A stretch of DNA of 60,280 nt from Desulfovibrio inopinatus DSM 10711 (GCF_000429305.1 NZ_KE386883.1:3890-64169); one strand, 5' to 3'. Shown: positions 44,193 through 53,645, counted from the first letter of the stretch. A program made the numbers and translations. Notes: generated by a model from the sequence alone, not told the origin.

Positions 44193-45524
44193 ATGATCCA
44201 TAACGTCAAGCAACTTCCTGGCCCGGCAAAAATTTGTATCTATGGTGCCGGTGGCCGAGGAACAAAACTCTTGGCCGACATTCGAGCATACCGGCCAGAC
44301 CTGGATGTCCTTTGCTTTGTTGATTCATTTCGCCCTTCAGGCATGTTCCATGGAATTCCTTTAAGAAATATAGCCGATCTTCAGCAAGACCGTCTCGATT
44401 ATATCATTATCAGCTCTTATAAATATGATAAAATTGTTGAAGTACTTTCGGAGAGGAATATTGCGCTGCCATATTACGTTTATCTCGACCTTCTTCCTGA
44501 ATGTAGTCAAAATAAATATCCTTTAGAAACAAGCAAAGTGCAATATGACGCTCTCATGCACTTTGATTCGTTATCGAAAATTCCGCTTCAGCAATTGAAT
44601 ATTACAGTTACAAACGCCTGTAACTGCCGTTGCATTTTCTGCACGTATCAAAAATATACAGAAAAACGCTCTGTCATGAGTCTACAGACGTTCCAAAAGA
44701 CCGTCGATTTTATGGGTCAACATGGTATAACGACCGTTGATTTCAGCCCGCTTATAGGTGAAACGCTTCTTGATCCAGGCATTGCCGATAAAATACGCTA
44801 TGCCAAAGAAGCCGGTATGCGTTCCATCAAAATGACGACGAATGGCGTTTTGTTAGGCAACGATATTGATCTGTTGAAGTTGCTGATCGAGGAACTTGAT
44901 ACCATATCCATCAGTATTCCGGGACTGACAAGAGAAGCATACAGAGACGTCTTCCAGGTGGACGTCTACGATAAAATCCTTCATGGACTGCGTTCAGCCG
45001 GAGAAATCAAAGCGGGAATGCGCAAAGGGGCACATATCAACTTATGTCACCGCAGTTATAGAAGACCAGAAGCAATCTTTAAAGACGACGGGTTCCTCAA
45101 GCTGCTCCCTTTTCTCAAATCCGGCATCATTTTTTTTGATCCTGGTGACGGTTGCGTAGACTTTGACAATTGGTCCGGCGCTCTCGACAAAGAAACGCTT
45201 CTGGGTGAAATGCGCCTCAAAAAAACCAAACCGTCTCCCAATGCCTTCCCATGCGATTTCATCATGAACAGCTCCATCACCGTGCTTCCTGATGGTGCCT
45301 TCCGCCTCTGTCCCTGTCGATTTCTAGACACGATCTATGATGACTTGGTCATCTGGAAACAAGGCATGGAACCGCAGGAGCAGCATATTTATGGTGCATA
45401 TCACAAATCTCTTGTCGAAGATTGGCTTCACGGCAAGCGCCCTCGGGCTTGCGCGCAGTGCTCTCTTTACCGTCCGCACCCAGCTGTGGGAACAACCGAC
45501 TTACTCTCAACCACCGAGAAATAA
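44193..45524 (+). CDS. Rossmann module fused to radical SAM enzyme
   Basis: A 443-residue fusion. The module spans about 12-105 (ICIYGAGGRGTKLL at 14-27; CFVDSF). The radical SAM domain has NACNCRCIFCTY (Cys 143, 147, 150). Later cysteines (PCDFIMNS, FRLCPCRF, RACAQCSLY) fit a SPASM-type auxiliary cluster. This is the fourth radical SAM gene of the locus and the only one with the module. It starts 18 bases after the WcbI-type gene, whose C-terminal module is a close match to its N-terminal one. Confidence 0.8.
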   Translation: MIHNVKQLPGPAKICIYGAGGRGTKLLADIRAYRPDLDVLCFVDSFRPSGMFHGIPLRNIADLQQDRLDYIIISSYKYDKIVEVLSERNIALPYYVYLDLLPECSQNKYPLETSKVQYDALMHFDSLSKIPLQQLNITVTNACNCRCIFCTYQKYTEKRSVMSLQTFQKTVDFMGQHGITTVDFSPLIGETLLDPGIADKIRYAKEAGMRSIKMTTNGVLLGNDIDLLKLLIEELDTISISIPGLTREAYRDVFQVDVYDKILHGLRSAGEIKAGMRKGAHINLCHRSYRRPEAIFKDDGFLKLLPFLKSGIIFFDPGDGCVDFDNWSGALDKETLLGEMRLKKTKPSPNAFPCDFIMNSSITVLPDGAFRLCPCRFLDTIYDDLVIWKQGMEPQEQHIYGAYHKSLVEDWLHGKRPRACAQCSLYRPHPAVGTTDLLSTTEK

Positions 45525-45526
45525 AC

Positions 45527-46804
45527 ATGCCGCTTCCACGCAGACAACTGAAACCGGTCGACGAGGAGCACGCCGCGCAATTCATGCGTGAACTTGATGC
45601 TTTGCGCGCTCAATCCCCGACTGCCCCCATCATCCTGGTCACCACGTTCAGCCTCGGATTCAACTATCTGAAGTTACTGTATTATTTGAAAAAAAATGGT
45701 GCCATCGTTGTGCTTATGACAGGTGCTCAGTACATCAACGGAGCACATGATATACAAAGCCTTTCAGGCAAAGGTTACTTTGATGCACTTTGGGTTGCAA
45801 ATCCTTTCGTCCATGAAATGCCTTATCTCGCAAAGCACTATGATTTCGATATAATTCATGCGCTTGTAGGAACCTATAGTCCATATCCGTTTTCAGAGCT
45901 TTTACGACACGCCAAATCTCCTGTTATTATAGACTACATCGATTTTAGAGAGCTGATGTACGACGATGGAAATCACGTAGATAGAGAAGCACACAAGCAT
46001 GCCTTCAATATCATTGATAGTGAGCTTGAATTCACTCTATGGCATGATATTTTCACTCTGGCTGACGGCATTATTTATAAGGATTCCCCCTTATTCTTCA
46101 ATCATCTTACACAAAAACATAAACATACACCAAAGGCTATAGAATTTCAGTCATATGTCTGTAAAGAATGGATATGTGATAACAAACGAAATAAGAATGA
46201 ATTCCCTGTACGAGCTGTTTTTGCTGGAGGACTCCAGCAAAACAAAGGGCAACATGATTATAAGACCTGCGAAACAACATTTGATGTAGCAAAAACTCTC
46301 GTCAAACAGGGATTTGAGTTTACGATATACAATGGCTGCGACGCTGGACAAGGCGGATTTGAGCATTATAATCAACTTGCACAGGAAGAAAGCCTTTTTC
46401 ACTACAACACTGCAATCCCCAATGACATGTTGGCACAAGCATTATGCACGCATGATATCGGTTGGAACTACCAACATTTTGAACAAGGGACTGAAACGGC
46501 TTTCTGTCATGGAAATGTAATGAGTTCAAAGATTTTCAACTTCCTTGAAGCCGGTTTACCTATTATTTCATCGAAATATACTGGGTACGTCACCCACTAT
46601 CTGAAAACGCACTCCATTGGCTTTGGAGTGACTCAAGAAGATATTGCCGACTTCCGGAACGTTGTTCGTTCTCAGGACTGGAAGAGTATTTACGCTGCCG
46701 TAATACGGGCACAAGACGATCTGAGTATGGAACGGCATTTCCCACGTTTAGCAGCCCACTATGAGGATGTTTGCAAGAAAAAGCTCTTTCATTCGAACAA
46801 CTAA
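45527..46804 (+). CDS. GT-B-type glycosyltransferase
   Basis: A 425-residue protein. ILVTTFSLGFNYLKLLYY begins the N-terminal Rossmann half; RAVFAGGLQQNKGQHDY opens the C-terminal half; SSKIFNFLEAGLPIISSKY is the donor-site region. It resembles the product at 17045 in that region. ATG 45527 lies two bases after the upstream stop. An earlier in-frame start lies inside the upstream gene. Donor and acceptor unknown. Confidence 0.65.
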   Translation: MPLPRRQLKPVDEEHAAQFMRELDALRAQSPTAPIILVTTFSLGFNYLKLLYYLKKNGAIVVLMTGAQYINGAHDIQSLSGKGYFDALWVANPFVHEMPYLAKHYDFDIIHALVGTYSPYPFSELLRHAKSPVIIDYIDFRELMYDDGNHVDREAHKHAFNIIDSELEFTLWHDIFTLADGIIYKDSPLFFNHLTQKHKHTPKAIEFQSYVCKEWICDNKRNKNEFPVRAVFAGGLQQNKGQHDYKTCETTFDVAKTLVKQGFEFTIYNGCDAGQGGFEHYNQLAQEESLFHYNTAIPNDMLAQALCTHDIGWNYQHFEQGTETAFCHGNVMSSKIFNFLEAGLPIISSKYTGYVTHYLKTHSIGFGVTQEDIADFRNVVRSQDWKSIYAAVIRAQDDLSMERHFPRLAAHYEDVCKKKLFHSNN

Positions 46805-46869
46805 GCTGACACGTTGAAACAAATAACGCTCTTGATGCGAAGACGTGTCTCCATAAACGAGTGATATGT

Positions 46870-47589
46870 ATGATACAGTTTGAAGGAAAAGATCGTACAG
46901 TTCTGGCTTGGATTCCAGCCCGCGGTGGTTCCAAAGGAGTCCCCCGTAAAGCCTTGCGAAATCTGGGAGGCAAGCCGATTATTGCCTATACCATCGAGGC
47001 GGCACTCGAAATCACGGGAGTGGACAAAGTTCTCGTCAACACCGATGATGAAGAAATAAGGGAAGTAAGCCTCAAGTTTGGTGCCGAAGTCCCGTTTTTA
47101 CGTCCTCAAGAGCTTGCCCAGGATGATTCAAATCTGGGCCACGTTGTCCACCATATGAATGTGTGGCTGGAAGAACACGAAAATTTTAGAAGCGATATCG
47201 GTATCGGCATGAGTCCAACGTACCCTTTTCGCAAACGTCATCGTATCAATGACGCCATCGCTCTGGCTTACGCGGACAGGACTGTAGGTAATGTACGCAG
47301 TGTCATCAGAAGTAAAATACATGGCGAGAACTATTGGACACAGCATAACGGTCTTGTAGAACCATTTCTTTTTAATAAAATGGAGTGCAACCCAAGGGCA
47401 GACCGATTTATCAATCTCTTCGCATTCAATATTATCTTCAACTATAGATATCATGCATACAGCGATTGTCGATTCAGCATGCCTGATCCATATGAGATAA
47501 CGACAATGGAAGCTATTGATATAGATACCATTGAAGATTTTACTTTGGCCAGAATCATTGCAGAAAGAGGCCTTTTCTCCTATGAATGA
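46870..47589 (+). CDS. neuA: CMP-sugar synthetase, NeuA-type (stand-alone)
   Basis: A 239-residue cytidylyltransferase. LAWIPARGGSKGVPRKALRN near the start is the CTP-binding motif; VLVNTDDEEI and IGIGMSPTYPFR follow. The family activates nonulosonic acids (sialic, legionaminic, pseudaminic) with CMP. ATG 46870 is preferred; a GTG lies three codons earlier. The following small gene matches the C-terminal domain of the second synthetase at 48098, so together they equal that fused protein. A NeuB-type synthase lies at 57697. Confidence 0.8.
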   Translation: MIQFEGKDRTVLAWIPARGGSKGVPRKALRNLGGKPIIAYTIEAALEITGVDKVLVNTDDEEIREVSLKFGAEVPFLRPQELAQDDSNLGHVVHHMNVWLEEHENFRSDIGIGMSPTYPFRKRHRINDAIALAYADRTVGNVRSVIRSKIHGENYWTQHNGLVEPFLFNKMECNPRADRFINLFAFNIIFNYRYHAYSDCRFSMPDPYEITTMEAIDIDTIEDFTLARIIAERGLFSYE

Positions 47590-48079
47590 AACGCATCACA
47601 AAGAACATATAGCCTCTGATAACGTAGAGGAAATCATTTTTCTCGGTAAAATATTTCGTGAGTATATTGTATGTGATTTTCCGAGAATGATTGTCCACCA
47701 AGATTATCCACTGCTACGTCATTATGATATCGAAAAATTTCAAAAAGCAACATGCACGTCATCTCTTCCCGTTGTTTCTGGATGTAAAGTCAAACTAGAT
47801 TATCACCCATACAGACTTCTTTGGAAAACACAGAGTAAGCAACTCTGCTATTGTGTGGACGTCGATACTTCTATCAGAGGAACACGACAACAATATCCGC
47901 ATGTTTTTACCTTCATACCAGCGCTCCTTTTTATCCCGGCAGGCATTGCATTTCCTCAATCAATGCATCATCCCGATCTTACGATGTATGTCATTGAACG
48001 AAAAAAACTCCTTGATGCCACGGATGAGATAGAAAGTCTGCAAATCCAATGCATCACCCAAGCGCACGATCAAGACTGA
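47582..48079 (+). CDS. Stand-alone copy of an unknown domain found on the next CMP-sugar synthetase
   Basis: A 165-residue protein whose ATG overlaps the end of the synthetase gene by eight bases. MIVHQDYPLLRHYDIEKF, VVSGCKVKLDYHPYRLL and IRGTRQQYPHVF match the last 140 residues of the next gene (VLVHKDYPLIDEEDVSAF, VVISGCDVDEDIHPFRLL, IRGKRQHYPTIRRF). I do not recognise the domain. The overlap suggests a former fusion that split, or the reverse. It may recognise or modify the synthetase substrate. Confidence 0.65.
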   Translation: MNETHHKEHIASDNVEEIIFLGKIFREYIVCDFPRMIVHQDYPLLRHYDIEKFQKATCTSSLPVVSGCKVKLDYHPYRLLWKTQSKQLCYCVDVDTSIRGTRQQYPHVFTFIPALLFIPAGIAFPQSMHHPDLTMYVIERKKLLDATDEIESLQIQCITQAHDQD

Positions 48080-48097
48080 GCCACGAGGGAAAACGAC

Positions 48098-49291
48098 GTG
48101 ATTTTTGTTGATGGACAACCACAAACTGTTATGGCCTGGATTCCGGCCAGGGGTGGGTCGAAAGGGCTTCCTAGAAAAGCCTTACTTGACCTGCAAGGCC
48201 TTCCCGTCATTGCCCACACCATCAAGGCCGCTCTGGATGCCAAATATGTGGATAGAGTGCTCGTCAATACGGATGATGAAGAGATACGGCAGGTCAGTAT
48301 CGCCCATGGAGCGGAGGTTCCTTTTCTGAGACCGGCGAAGATGGCCGAGGACGATTCGCCCTTAGAAGAGGCACTTCAATTTCAATACGATTGGCTCAAA
48401 CGCGAGGAAGGCGCCATACCGGGGATCATGATCGGCATGAGCCCTACACACCCGTTCAGATGTCATGGCAGACTCGATTCTGCCCTTGAAAAAGCGGCCT
48501 CCGACGCCAACATAATGAATGTTCGTGGAGTGGCCCCGTGTATTTCCTGCTTGGAAAACTACTGGATACCCACAACAGGCAAAAAAGTTGCGCCCTTTTG
48601 GGATGGGGAAATTCAAAAAGATTGTACTACCGTTTTTCAAAATCTTTTTTCATACAATATCGTCTTAGAGTGCCGAATACATCTCGACACACATCCCATT
48701 TTCGGGCGGCCCGTTGCATCGCACCTGACGCAACTTGAGACGATAGACCTTGATGACCCTCATGATATGGCGCTGGCTCGATTGATTGCCGCCAAAAAAA
48801 ACTTGCTGGACACTGCATGTTTTGCTCCCCAGCCAGATATACCGTCAGACTCTCTGGTCCCAATTTATGGAAAACTTTTCCAGAAGAACGACAATACACA
48901 GCAAGCACAAGTTTTGGTGCATAAAGATTACCCTCTTATAGACGAAGAGGACGTAAGCGCCTTCACAGAGGCGACACAAGGCAGCAGCAATGTGGTGATT
49001 TCAGGATGTGATGTTGATGAAGACATTCACCCCTTTCGCTTGCTGAAACAAGATGAGCATGGCTATTTGCGTTATCTTGTTGATCTCCCCAACGAAATAC
49101 GTGGAAAACGACAACACTACCCCACAATACGACGCTTTGTTCCTGCCCTTGTGTATCTTCCCCCAGGAACCAGCCTAGACGACCTGGCTCGACATTCCCC
49201 GGATATGTGGCTCTTGCCCAAAGAAAAACTTCTGGATGTAACGAACGAACTGGAACAGCTCTGTATTGAGATTACCCGCACCGCCATGTGA
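48098..49291 (+). CDS. neuA: CMP-sugar synthetase fused to an unknown C-terminal domain
   Basis: A 397-residue protein. Residues 1-235 are NeuA-type (VMAWIPARGGSKGLPRKALL; VLVNTDDEEI; IGMSPTHPFR). Residues about 255-397 are the domain that the previous gene encodes alone. GTG 48098 follows GAGGGAAAACGAC. Two synthetases in a row suggest two different nonulosonic acids, or that one has changed substrate. The glutamine-free GSKGLPRKAL motif is intact in both. Confidence 0.8.
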   Translation: MIFVDGQPQTVMAWIPARGGSKGLPRKALLDLQGLPVIAHTIKAALDAKYVDRVLVNTDDEEIRQVSIAHGAEVPFLRPAKMAEDDSPLEEALQFQYDWLKREEGAIPGIMIGMSPTHPFRCHGRLDSALEKAASDANIMNVRGVAPCISCLENYWIPTTGKKVAPFWDGEIQKDCTTVFQNLFSYNIVLECRIHLDTHPIFGRPVASHLTQLETIDLDDPHDMALARLIAAKKNLLDTACFAPQPDIPSDSLVPIYGKLFQKNDNTQQAQVLVHKDYPLIDEEDVSAFTEATQGSSNVVISGCDVDEDIHPFRLLKQDEHGYLRYLVDLPNEIRGKRQHYPTIRRFVPALVYLPPGTSLDDLARHSPDMWLLPKEKLLDVTNELEQLCIEITRTAM

Positions 49292-49450
49292 TTTCATGTT
49301 GATGGTGCTATCTCAACAGGCGAGCCTGACAGAACGTTCGACTCTGGTTCCTATGAAGAACTGGCCCCAGAAACATCGCTGCAACATTCTTAGGAATGCG
49401 ATGCGGAGAGACAGGGCGTAATAGAGTAATAAATAATGTGGAGACACCAA

Positions 49451-50758
49451 ATGAATGGGCAAGTAATATATCACCTTAAGTCCATGCCGTACGGTGCAGA
49501 GGTACTCATTTATGGTACCGGGGGAGCTGGCGCTGAATTATTCGAGCACATACAGCGTGAACGTCAAGATATAACGGTGCTTGCTTTTGTTGATACGTAT
49601 AAAGAAAGTGGAAATCATTGTAAAAAAGCAATCATCAATGTGGATAAGATTAATCAGTGTTATTATGGAAAGTATATCTTAATCGCTTCAGTGTATTTTA
49701 GAGAAATCTCAAACGAATTATTAAAGAGAGGAATTGAAAATTTCAGTATATACGCTGATTGCAGCGAAGACGACGAGTATTATTCTGGAATGTGCAAGGT
49801 TGCTCTGAAAGTTGAAAGCAATATCGTTCATTTTAACAATGAACTTCCTGATATAAAAACATTAAGAGAATCGACATTAATCTGTAATTTCCCTGTAAGT
49901 GTTGAATCTTCAAAAAGAATCTCAGTACGGTTGGGTCTTGAAGAAGGCATGTATGCAGCGACCAACATATTAGACAAATCATTTTCGCAGATAGACAAGG
50001 TTCTTTCTTCTGCTTCCTTGGATGTCATCAATGTGATCGATGTTGAGGGCGACCAAAAACACTTGGTTAAACTTCTTGTATATTTATCTGAGTTGAAAAT
50101 TGGTTCTATTGTCGTTTGGAAACAGCCAAGCAAAATTAAATCAATAGTATCAATGTATAAATTTGGAATAACATATTTATCAATTCCAAAATGTGGATCT
50201 TCATCCATCATCGATCTCTTGCGAACGAATTTTGAAGACTCTTTCGATGAATCTTGCAAAGAACACCAAGTGCAGGAGCATTCTCTCCTCTTTCATGCTG
50301 ATGTTACAGGCGAGCGCTTCAAAGGGCATCATTTCTTCACTGTGACACGTAACCCCTATACTCGCTTGGCCTCGCTCTACAACAGCAGAGTAAAGCCGGG
50401 ACAGTACTTTTCCCCTGCCCTCATGAAAAATTATGGGGATGATTCATTTAAAACGTTCGTCCGTTTTGTCTCAAGTTGCCCTGACGCCATTGCCGAGCGC
50501 CATTTCCAGTCTCAAGCATATTTCCTCACCATTGAAGACGGCGTGCTTCTCGACGCTGAGATTATTCACCTTGAGGAAAACAGCCACTTACAGACCTTTT
50601 TGTCCGAGTATGTTCCCACAGTTCGCATGTCCCAACACAACAGGTCACGAAAGAAAGGCCAGGATTATATTGCTCAGTATTATACCCCTGAGCTTATTAG
50701 GCTGGTAAATCAACGCTATGCAACAGATTTTGAAATCTGCAAGTATCCAATGCATTGA
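49451..50758 (+). CDS. Rossmann module fused to PAPS-type sulfotransferase
   Basis: A 435-residue fusion. The module covers about 16-110 (EVLIYGTGGAGAELF at 17-31; LAFVDTY). The C-terminal half is a Sulfotransfer_2-type enzyme: YLSIPKCGSSSIIDLL (PAPS 5'-phosphosulfate loop, 246-252) and TRNPYTRLASLYNS (3'-phosphate motif, 300-310). A region of about 130 residues between has no recognised motif. ATG 49451 is preferred over 49436 because GGAG lies upstream. A 159-base gap separates it from the previous gene, so it may have its own promoter. It is AT-richer than its neighbours. Confidence 0.8.
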   Translation: MNGQVIYHLKSMPYGAEVLIYGTGGAGAELFEHIQRERQDITVLAFVDTYKESGNHCKKAIINVDKINQCYYGKYILIASVYFREISNELLKRGIENFSIYADCSEDDEYYSGMCKVALKVESNIVHFNNELPDIKTLRESTLICNFPVSVESSKRISVRLGLEEGMYAATNILDKSFSQIDKVLSSASLDVINVIDVEGDQKHLVKLLVYLSELKIGSIVVWKQPSKIKSIVSMYKFGITYLSIPKCGSSSIIDLLRTNFEDSFDESCKEHQVQEHSLLFHADVTGERFKGHHFFTVTRNPYTRLASLYNSRVKPGQYFSPALMKNYGDDSFKTFVRFVSSCPDAIAERHFQSQAYFLTIEDGVLLDAEIIHLEENSHLQTFLSEYVPTVRMSQHNRSRKKGQDYIAQYYTPELIRLVNQRYATDFEICKYPMH

Positions 50759-50798
50759 TATTCCAAGTGAAAACAGTAAATAAAATTATCTTCTTCAA

Positions 50799-51356
50799 TT
50801 ATTTCATTCTAAGATATTGATAGAGGGTTTCGCGACTAATACCAAATTCACGGGCCAGTTGCGCCTTTTTCTCTCCAGTTGCGACGCGCTGACGAAGCTC
50901 GTTCACGCGATCCGGCGTCAGCGCCTTTTTACGGCCTCGATAGACTCCGCGCTGTTTGGCGAGTGCTATTCCTTCACGCTGGCGCTCGCGAATCAATGCC
51001 CGCTCAAATTCGGCAAATGCACCGATAACCGAAAGCATTAAATTTGCCATCGGCGTATCTTCACCGGTAAAGTTCAAGCACTCCTTCAAGAACTCGATAC
51101 GTATGCCGCGACATGTCAGTTTTTGCACCAGGCGGCGCAGGTCGTCCACGTTACGCGCCAAGCGGTCCATACTGTGTACAACCACGGTATCGCCCTCGCG
51201 CACAAAATCAAGCAAGGCGTCGAGCTGAGGACGTTGTGTGTCCTTGCCCGACGCCTTGTCCGTGAAAACTTTATCCACATGGACGTTTTCGAGTTGTCGT
51301 TCTGGATTCTGGTCGATGCTGCTGACGCGAATATAACCGATACGCTGGCCCTGCAC
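50799..51356 (-). CDS. tnpR: Tn3-type serine resolvase
   Basis: A 185-residue serine recombinase. GYIRVSSIDQNPERQLE places the nucleophile at Ser 12. Arg-rich MDRLARNVDDLRRLV and AEFERALIRERQREGI are the conserved catalytic and dimer segments. A C-terminal helix-turn-helix (KKAQLAREFGISRETLYQYL) binds res DNA. GTG 51356 is chosen because it gives the usual TnpR length and follows AGGAGGG. No transposase or Tn3 inverted repeats are visible, so it is an orphan. It lies where the plus- and minus-strand glycan blocks meet. Confidence 0.9.
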   Translation of the reverse strand: MQGQRIGYIRVSSIDQNPERQLENVHVDKVFTDKASGKDTQRPQLDALLDFVREGDTVVVHSMDRLARNVDDLRRLVQKLTCRGIRIEFLKECLNFTGEDTPMANLMLSVIGAFAEFERALIRERQREGIALAKQRGVYRGRKKALTPDRVNELRQRVATGEKKAQLAREFGISRETLYQYLRMK

Positions 51357-51369
51357 GCTCCCTCCTGCG

Positions 51370-51495
51370 CCAAAAGTGTCAGGAAGAAGTCTAAGATGTC
51401 GTGTGACAGCAGTCAAGAAATAGAAAAGACAACCCTATCTTGACGCTTTTGACAGAAACATCTGACATCAGGTTGAAGTGTACCTCAACCTGACA
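51370..51495. promoter_or_regulatory. Candidate res recombination site of the resolvase
   Basis: Upstream of the resolvase are several TGTCA/TGACA half-sites (near 51380, 51400, 51451, 51463, 51491) and a strong inverted repeat, TCAGGTTGA and TCAACCTGA (51468-51493, 8-bp spacer). Three-subsite res sites lie just upstream of tnpR in Tn3-family elements, and resolvase represses its own gene from there. Confidence 0.5.
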
Positions 51496-51557
51496 CAAAG
51501 ACCGCTGAAAAGAGGCCATGCCGAGCATTCCAGCAAGAACGCCCTTGCACTCGTCAT

Positions 51558-52229
51558 TTATTTGGAAAACAATTTAATCGCTTCTTTCAAATCTTCTTCA
51601 AAATCGACTTCAATGCACTTGTATTGTGAAATATCCATTGGTGCAAAAAACTTCCCTTGAGCAGCAAGAATTTCCACTGCGGATTCGAAATAATCCATAT
51701 CACTGCACTGTTTCAGTGCATCTTTAAATGACGGTAAAAGTTCTTTGGTGACCATATTAATACCAATCGCCTCTCCAAGAGGATTGGGTACCGTCTTTGA
51801 CAGCATGGAGATAAGACCATCTTCATTTATAGTATATTTGACTTCTTCTTCACCAACACTTTTTCTATCGACGCAGATGTAGCTTCCGATGTCTTTAACC
51901 AAATCCTGTATAATCTCGACGTCAAAGACGACATCGCCATTCATCCAAATCACATCGTCATCAATGTCTTTTATTCCACACAGCAGGCTTTTCGCTGTAT
52001 TGGTGATATAAAAAAAAGGATTATATCGATAGAATACATCGGGAAATTCTTCCATAATCAGCGTTTTCTTGAACCCGATGACAATGTATATCTGTTGCAC
52101 CCCTGCTTCACGCAACAAACGAATTTGCCGACCAAGAATACGTTCTCCAGTGGGGAGCATGGAAAGCGATTTAGGAAATGGACGGCCGAGACGACTTCCA
52201 ACCCCGGCAGCAAGAATAACTGCAATCAT
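51558..52229 (-). CDS. LicC-type nucleotidyltransferase
   Basis: A 223-residue GT-A pyrophosphorylase. [20 protein letters not shown] is the NTP-binding loop; [11 protein letters not shown] holds the metal Asp; a late [10 protein letters not shown] holds the second acidic site. It resembles phosphocholine cytidylyltransferase LicC and small sugar-1-phosphate nucleotidyltransferases. It overlaps the glycerophosphotransferase-like gene by four bases, so it may make the CDP-activated donor for it. GGAGAT precedes the ATG. Confidence 0.75.
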   Translation of the reverse strand: MIAVILAAGVGSRLGRPFPKSLSMLPTGERILGRQIRLLREAGVQQIYIVIGFKKTLIMEEFPDVFYRYNPFFYITNTAKSLLCGIKDIDDDVIWMNGDVVFDVEIIQDLVKDIGSYICVDRKSVGEEEVKYTINEDGLISMLSKTVPNPLGEAIGINMVTKELLPSFKDALKQCSDMDYFESAVEILAAQGKFFAPMDISQYKCIEVDFEEDLKEAIKLFSK

Positions 52230-53422
52230 GAGACAATCTCCTTCATATTGAAGTGACTCTGGACGTATTCATTCAGTCGTTGAGCGCTCTTTCCATCAAC
52301 ATGTGTGAATATCTTACGGCACAATTGCTGGCGTTCTTCGGAAAAGTCCGTTGCATCGGCAAGCGTCTCTTCGATACTCCGCAAAAGGTCTTGAAACGTT
52401 GAGACTTTCTTTCCTGGTGTCATCGAATCATAGTCAAACAGCAACGCACGATTTTTTGTGATATATCTGTCGAAATCAAATGGGTAAAAAATAATGGGTC
52501 GATCCAACAACAGAAAATCAAAATATATCGAGGAATAGTCTGTAAGCAACACATCGCATTGCCCCATCAGGGGATAAATATCGCTTTGACTTGATGCAAC
52601 ACGAATTGCTGGGGGTAAATTTTTGAAATTAAGATTCACATACGGATGTAATTTCAAAACAACATACGCATTGTTTGCTTCTGCAACATGTGAAAGAGCC
52701 GCCAAGTCTATTGCACCGCAATGAAATGGATCATAGCCTTCATCACGAAACGTTGGCATGTAAAAAATTGTTTTCCCGCCCTTTTTTCGAAATCGTTTCA
52801 ATTCAGCGTACAATTCGACATCCACATTGAACAAATCGTCTCGTGTTGGTTCACGAAACATCACATCATTACGTGGATATCCAAGAGTGGGGAAATCATG
52901 CGCGGCAAAAGCGCGAGAAAACGCCTGTTCCGTGCAAAATGGAGATGTCGAGATTACTGCATCGTAGCCCGAATATCCTCGTTTTAAATACTCTGCTCTC
53001 TCAGGCGTCATATTACTGGATGACTTTATTTCTGGAAAACCAATCGCTTTCAGAGGAACGCCATGCCAAATTTGCACTGTACGAGCACGCTGCATCAGTG
53101 GATATACAGGACTTTCATTTTTCCACCAAAAATCATCAGAAATAATCAGCGCAGCACGAGCTAAGACTTCAATACTATCATCTCTCCCAAAGAGAACGGA
53201 CGGTAGCCCCTGCTCTTGCAGAAGAACATGCTCGTCACGATCAAACGTGAGAAACCGGCCATCAATTTCAGGAACATGCCGTGCAAAGTACAGAAACGCA
53301 TATTTCACGTTATCAATCATCTGGCCACCGACACGCCCAGGAAATACAACGAGGTTGGCTTGTTTCGGCATGGATTTACCGATTTCATCAAACCGCTTCA
53401 TGATATCACGAATATCTGCCAC
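52226..53422 (-). CDS. CDP-glycerol glycerophosphotransferase-like protein
   Basis: A 398-residue GT-B-type enzyme of the TagB/TagF family. [16 protein letters not shown] holds the catalytic His; [25 protein letters not shown] and [18 protein letters not shown] hold the conserved CDP-glycerol site motifs. Such enzymes add glycerol phosphate (or ribitol phosphate) from a CDP donor. A GTG start follows AAGGAGAGAAC. It implies a phosphodiester-linked polyol on the glycan. It is followed by a cytidylyltransferase-like gene. Confidence 0.85.
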   Translation of the reverse strand: MADIRDIMKRFDEIGKSMPKQANLVVFPGRVGGQMIDNVKYAFLYFARHVPEIDGRFLTFDRDEHVLLQEQGLPSVLFGRDDSIEVLARAALIISDDFWWKNESPVYPLMQRARTVQIWHGVPLKAIGFPEIKSSSNMTPERAEYLKRGYSGYDAVISTSPFCTEQAFSRAFAAHDFPTLGYPRNDVMFREPTRDDLFNVDVELYAELKRFRKKGGKTIFYMPTFRDEGYDPFHCGAIDLAALSHVAEANNAYVVLKLHPYVNLNFKNLPPAIRVASSQSDIYPLMGQCDVLLTDYSSIYFDFLLLDRPIIFYPFDFDRYITKNRALLFDYDSMTPGKKVSTFQDLLRSIEETLADATDFSEERQQLCRKIFTHVDGKSAQRLNEYVQSHFNMKEIVS

Positions 53423-53645
53423 GTTCTCTCCTTCAGGACTGTATCACGCGAGGCATTGCCAGCAGAACAGATAACGATTGCTACGCGAGACGAAAACCAC
53501 ATCACATAAAAAGTCATGCACAATAAACACCAAGGAATACACAAAGTTCCAGAGATATTTTGACACGTAACACATTCGTACAAGCAAACAGCCCTCCCCA
53601 GCACCGAGGAAAAAATAACATATTATTGGTTTGTATATGTCATTC

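Noticed and set aside
47531-47589. Split synthetase as a sequencing frameshift
   Set aside because: The second gene has its own ATG with an eight-base overlap, and both parts keep full-length domains; a true split gene seems more likely, though a read check would settle it.
49292-49450. Gap with GGTTC-like pieces, tested by eye as a tRNA
   Set aside because: No cloverleaf arms pair; only a chance resemblance to a T-loop.
53423-53645. Hydrophobic minus-strand frame between the glycerophosphotransferase and Maf genes
   Set aside because: The frame lacks a start signal, and the hydrophobic stretch comes from low-complexity AT-rich DNA.
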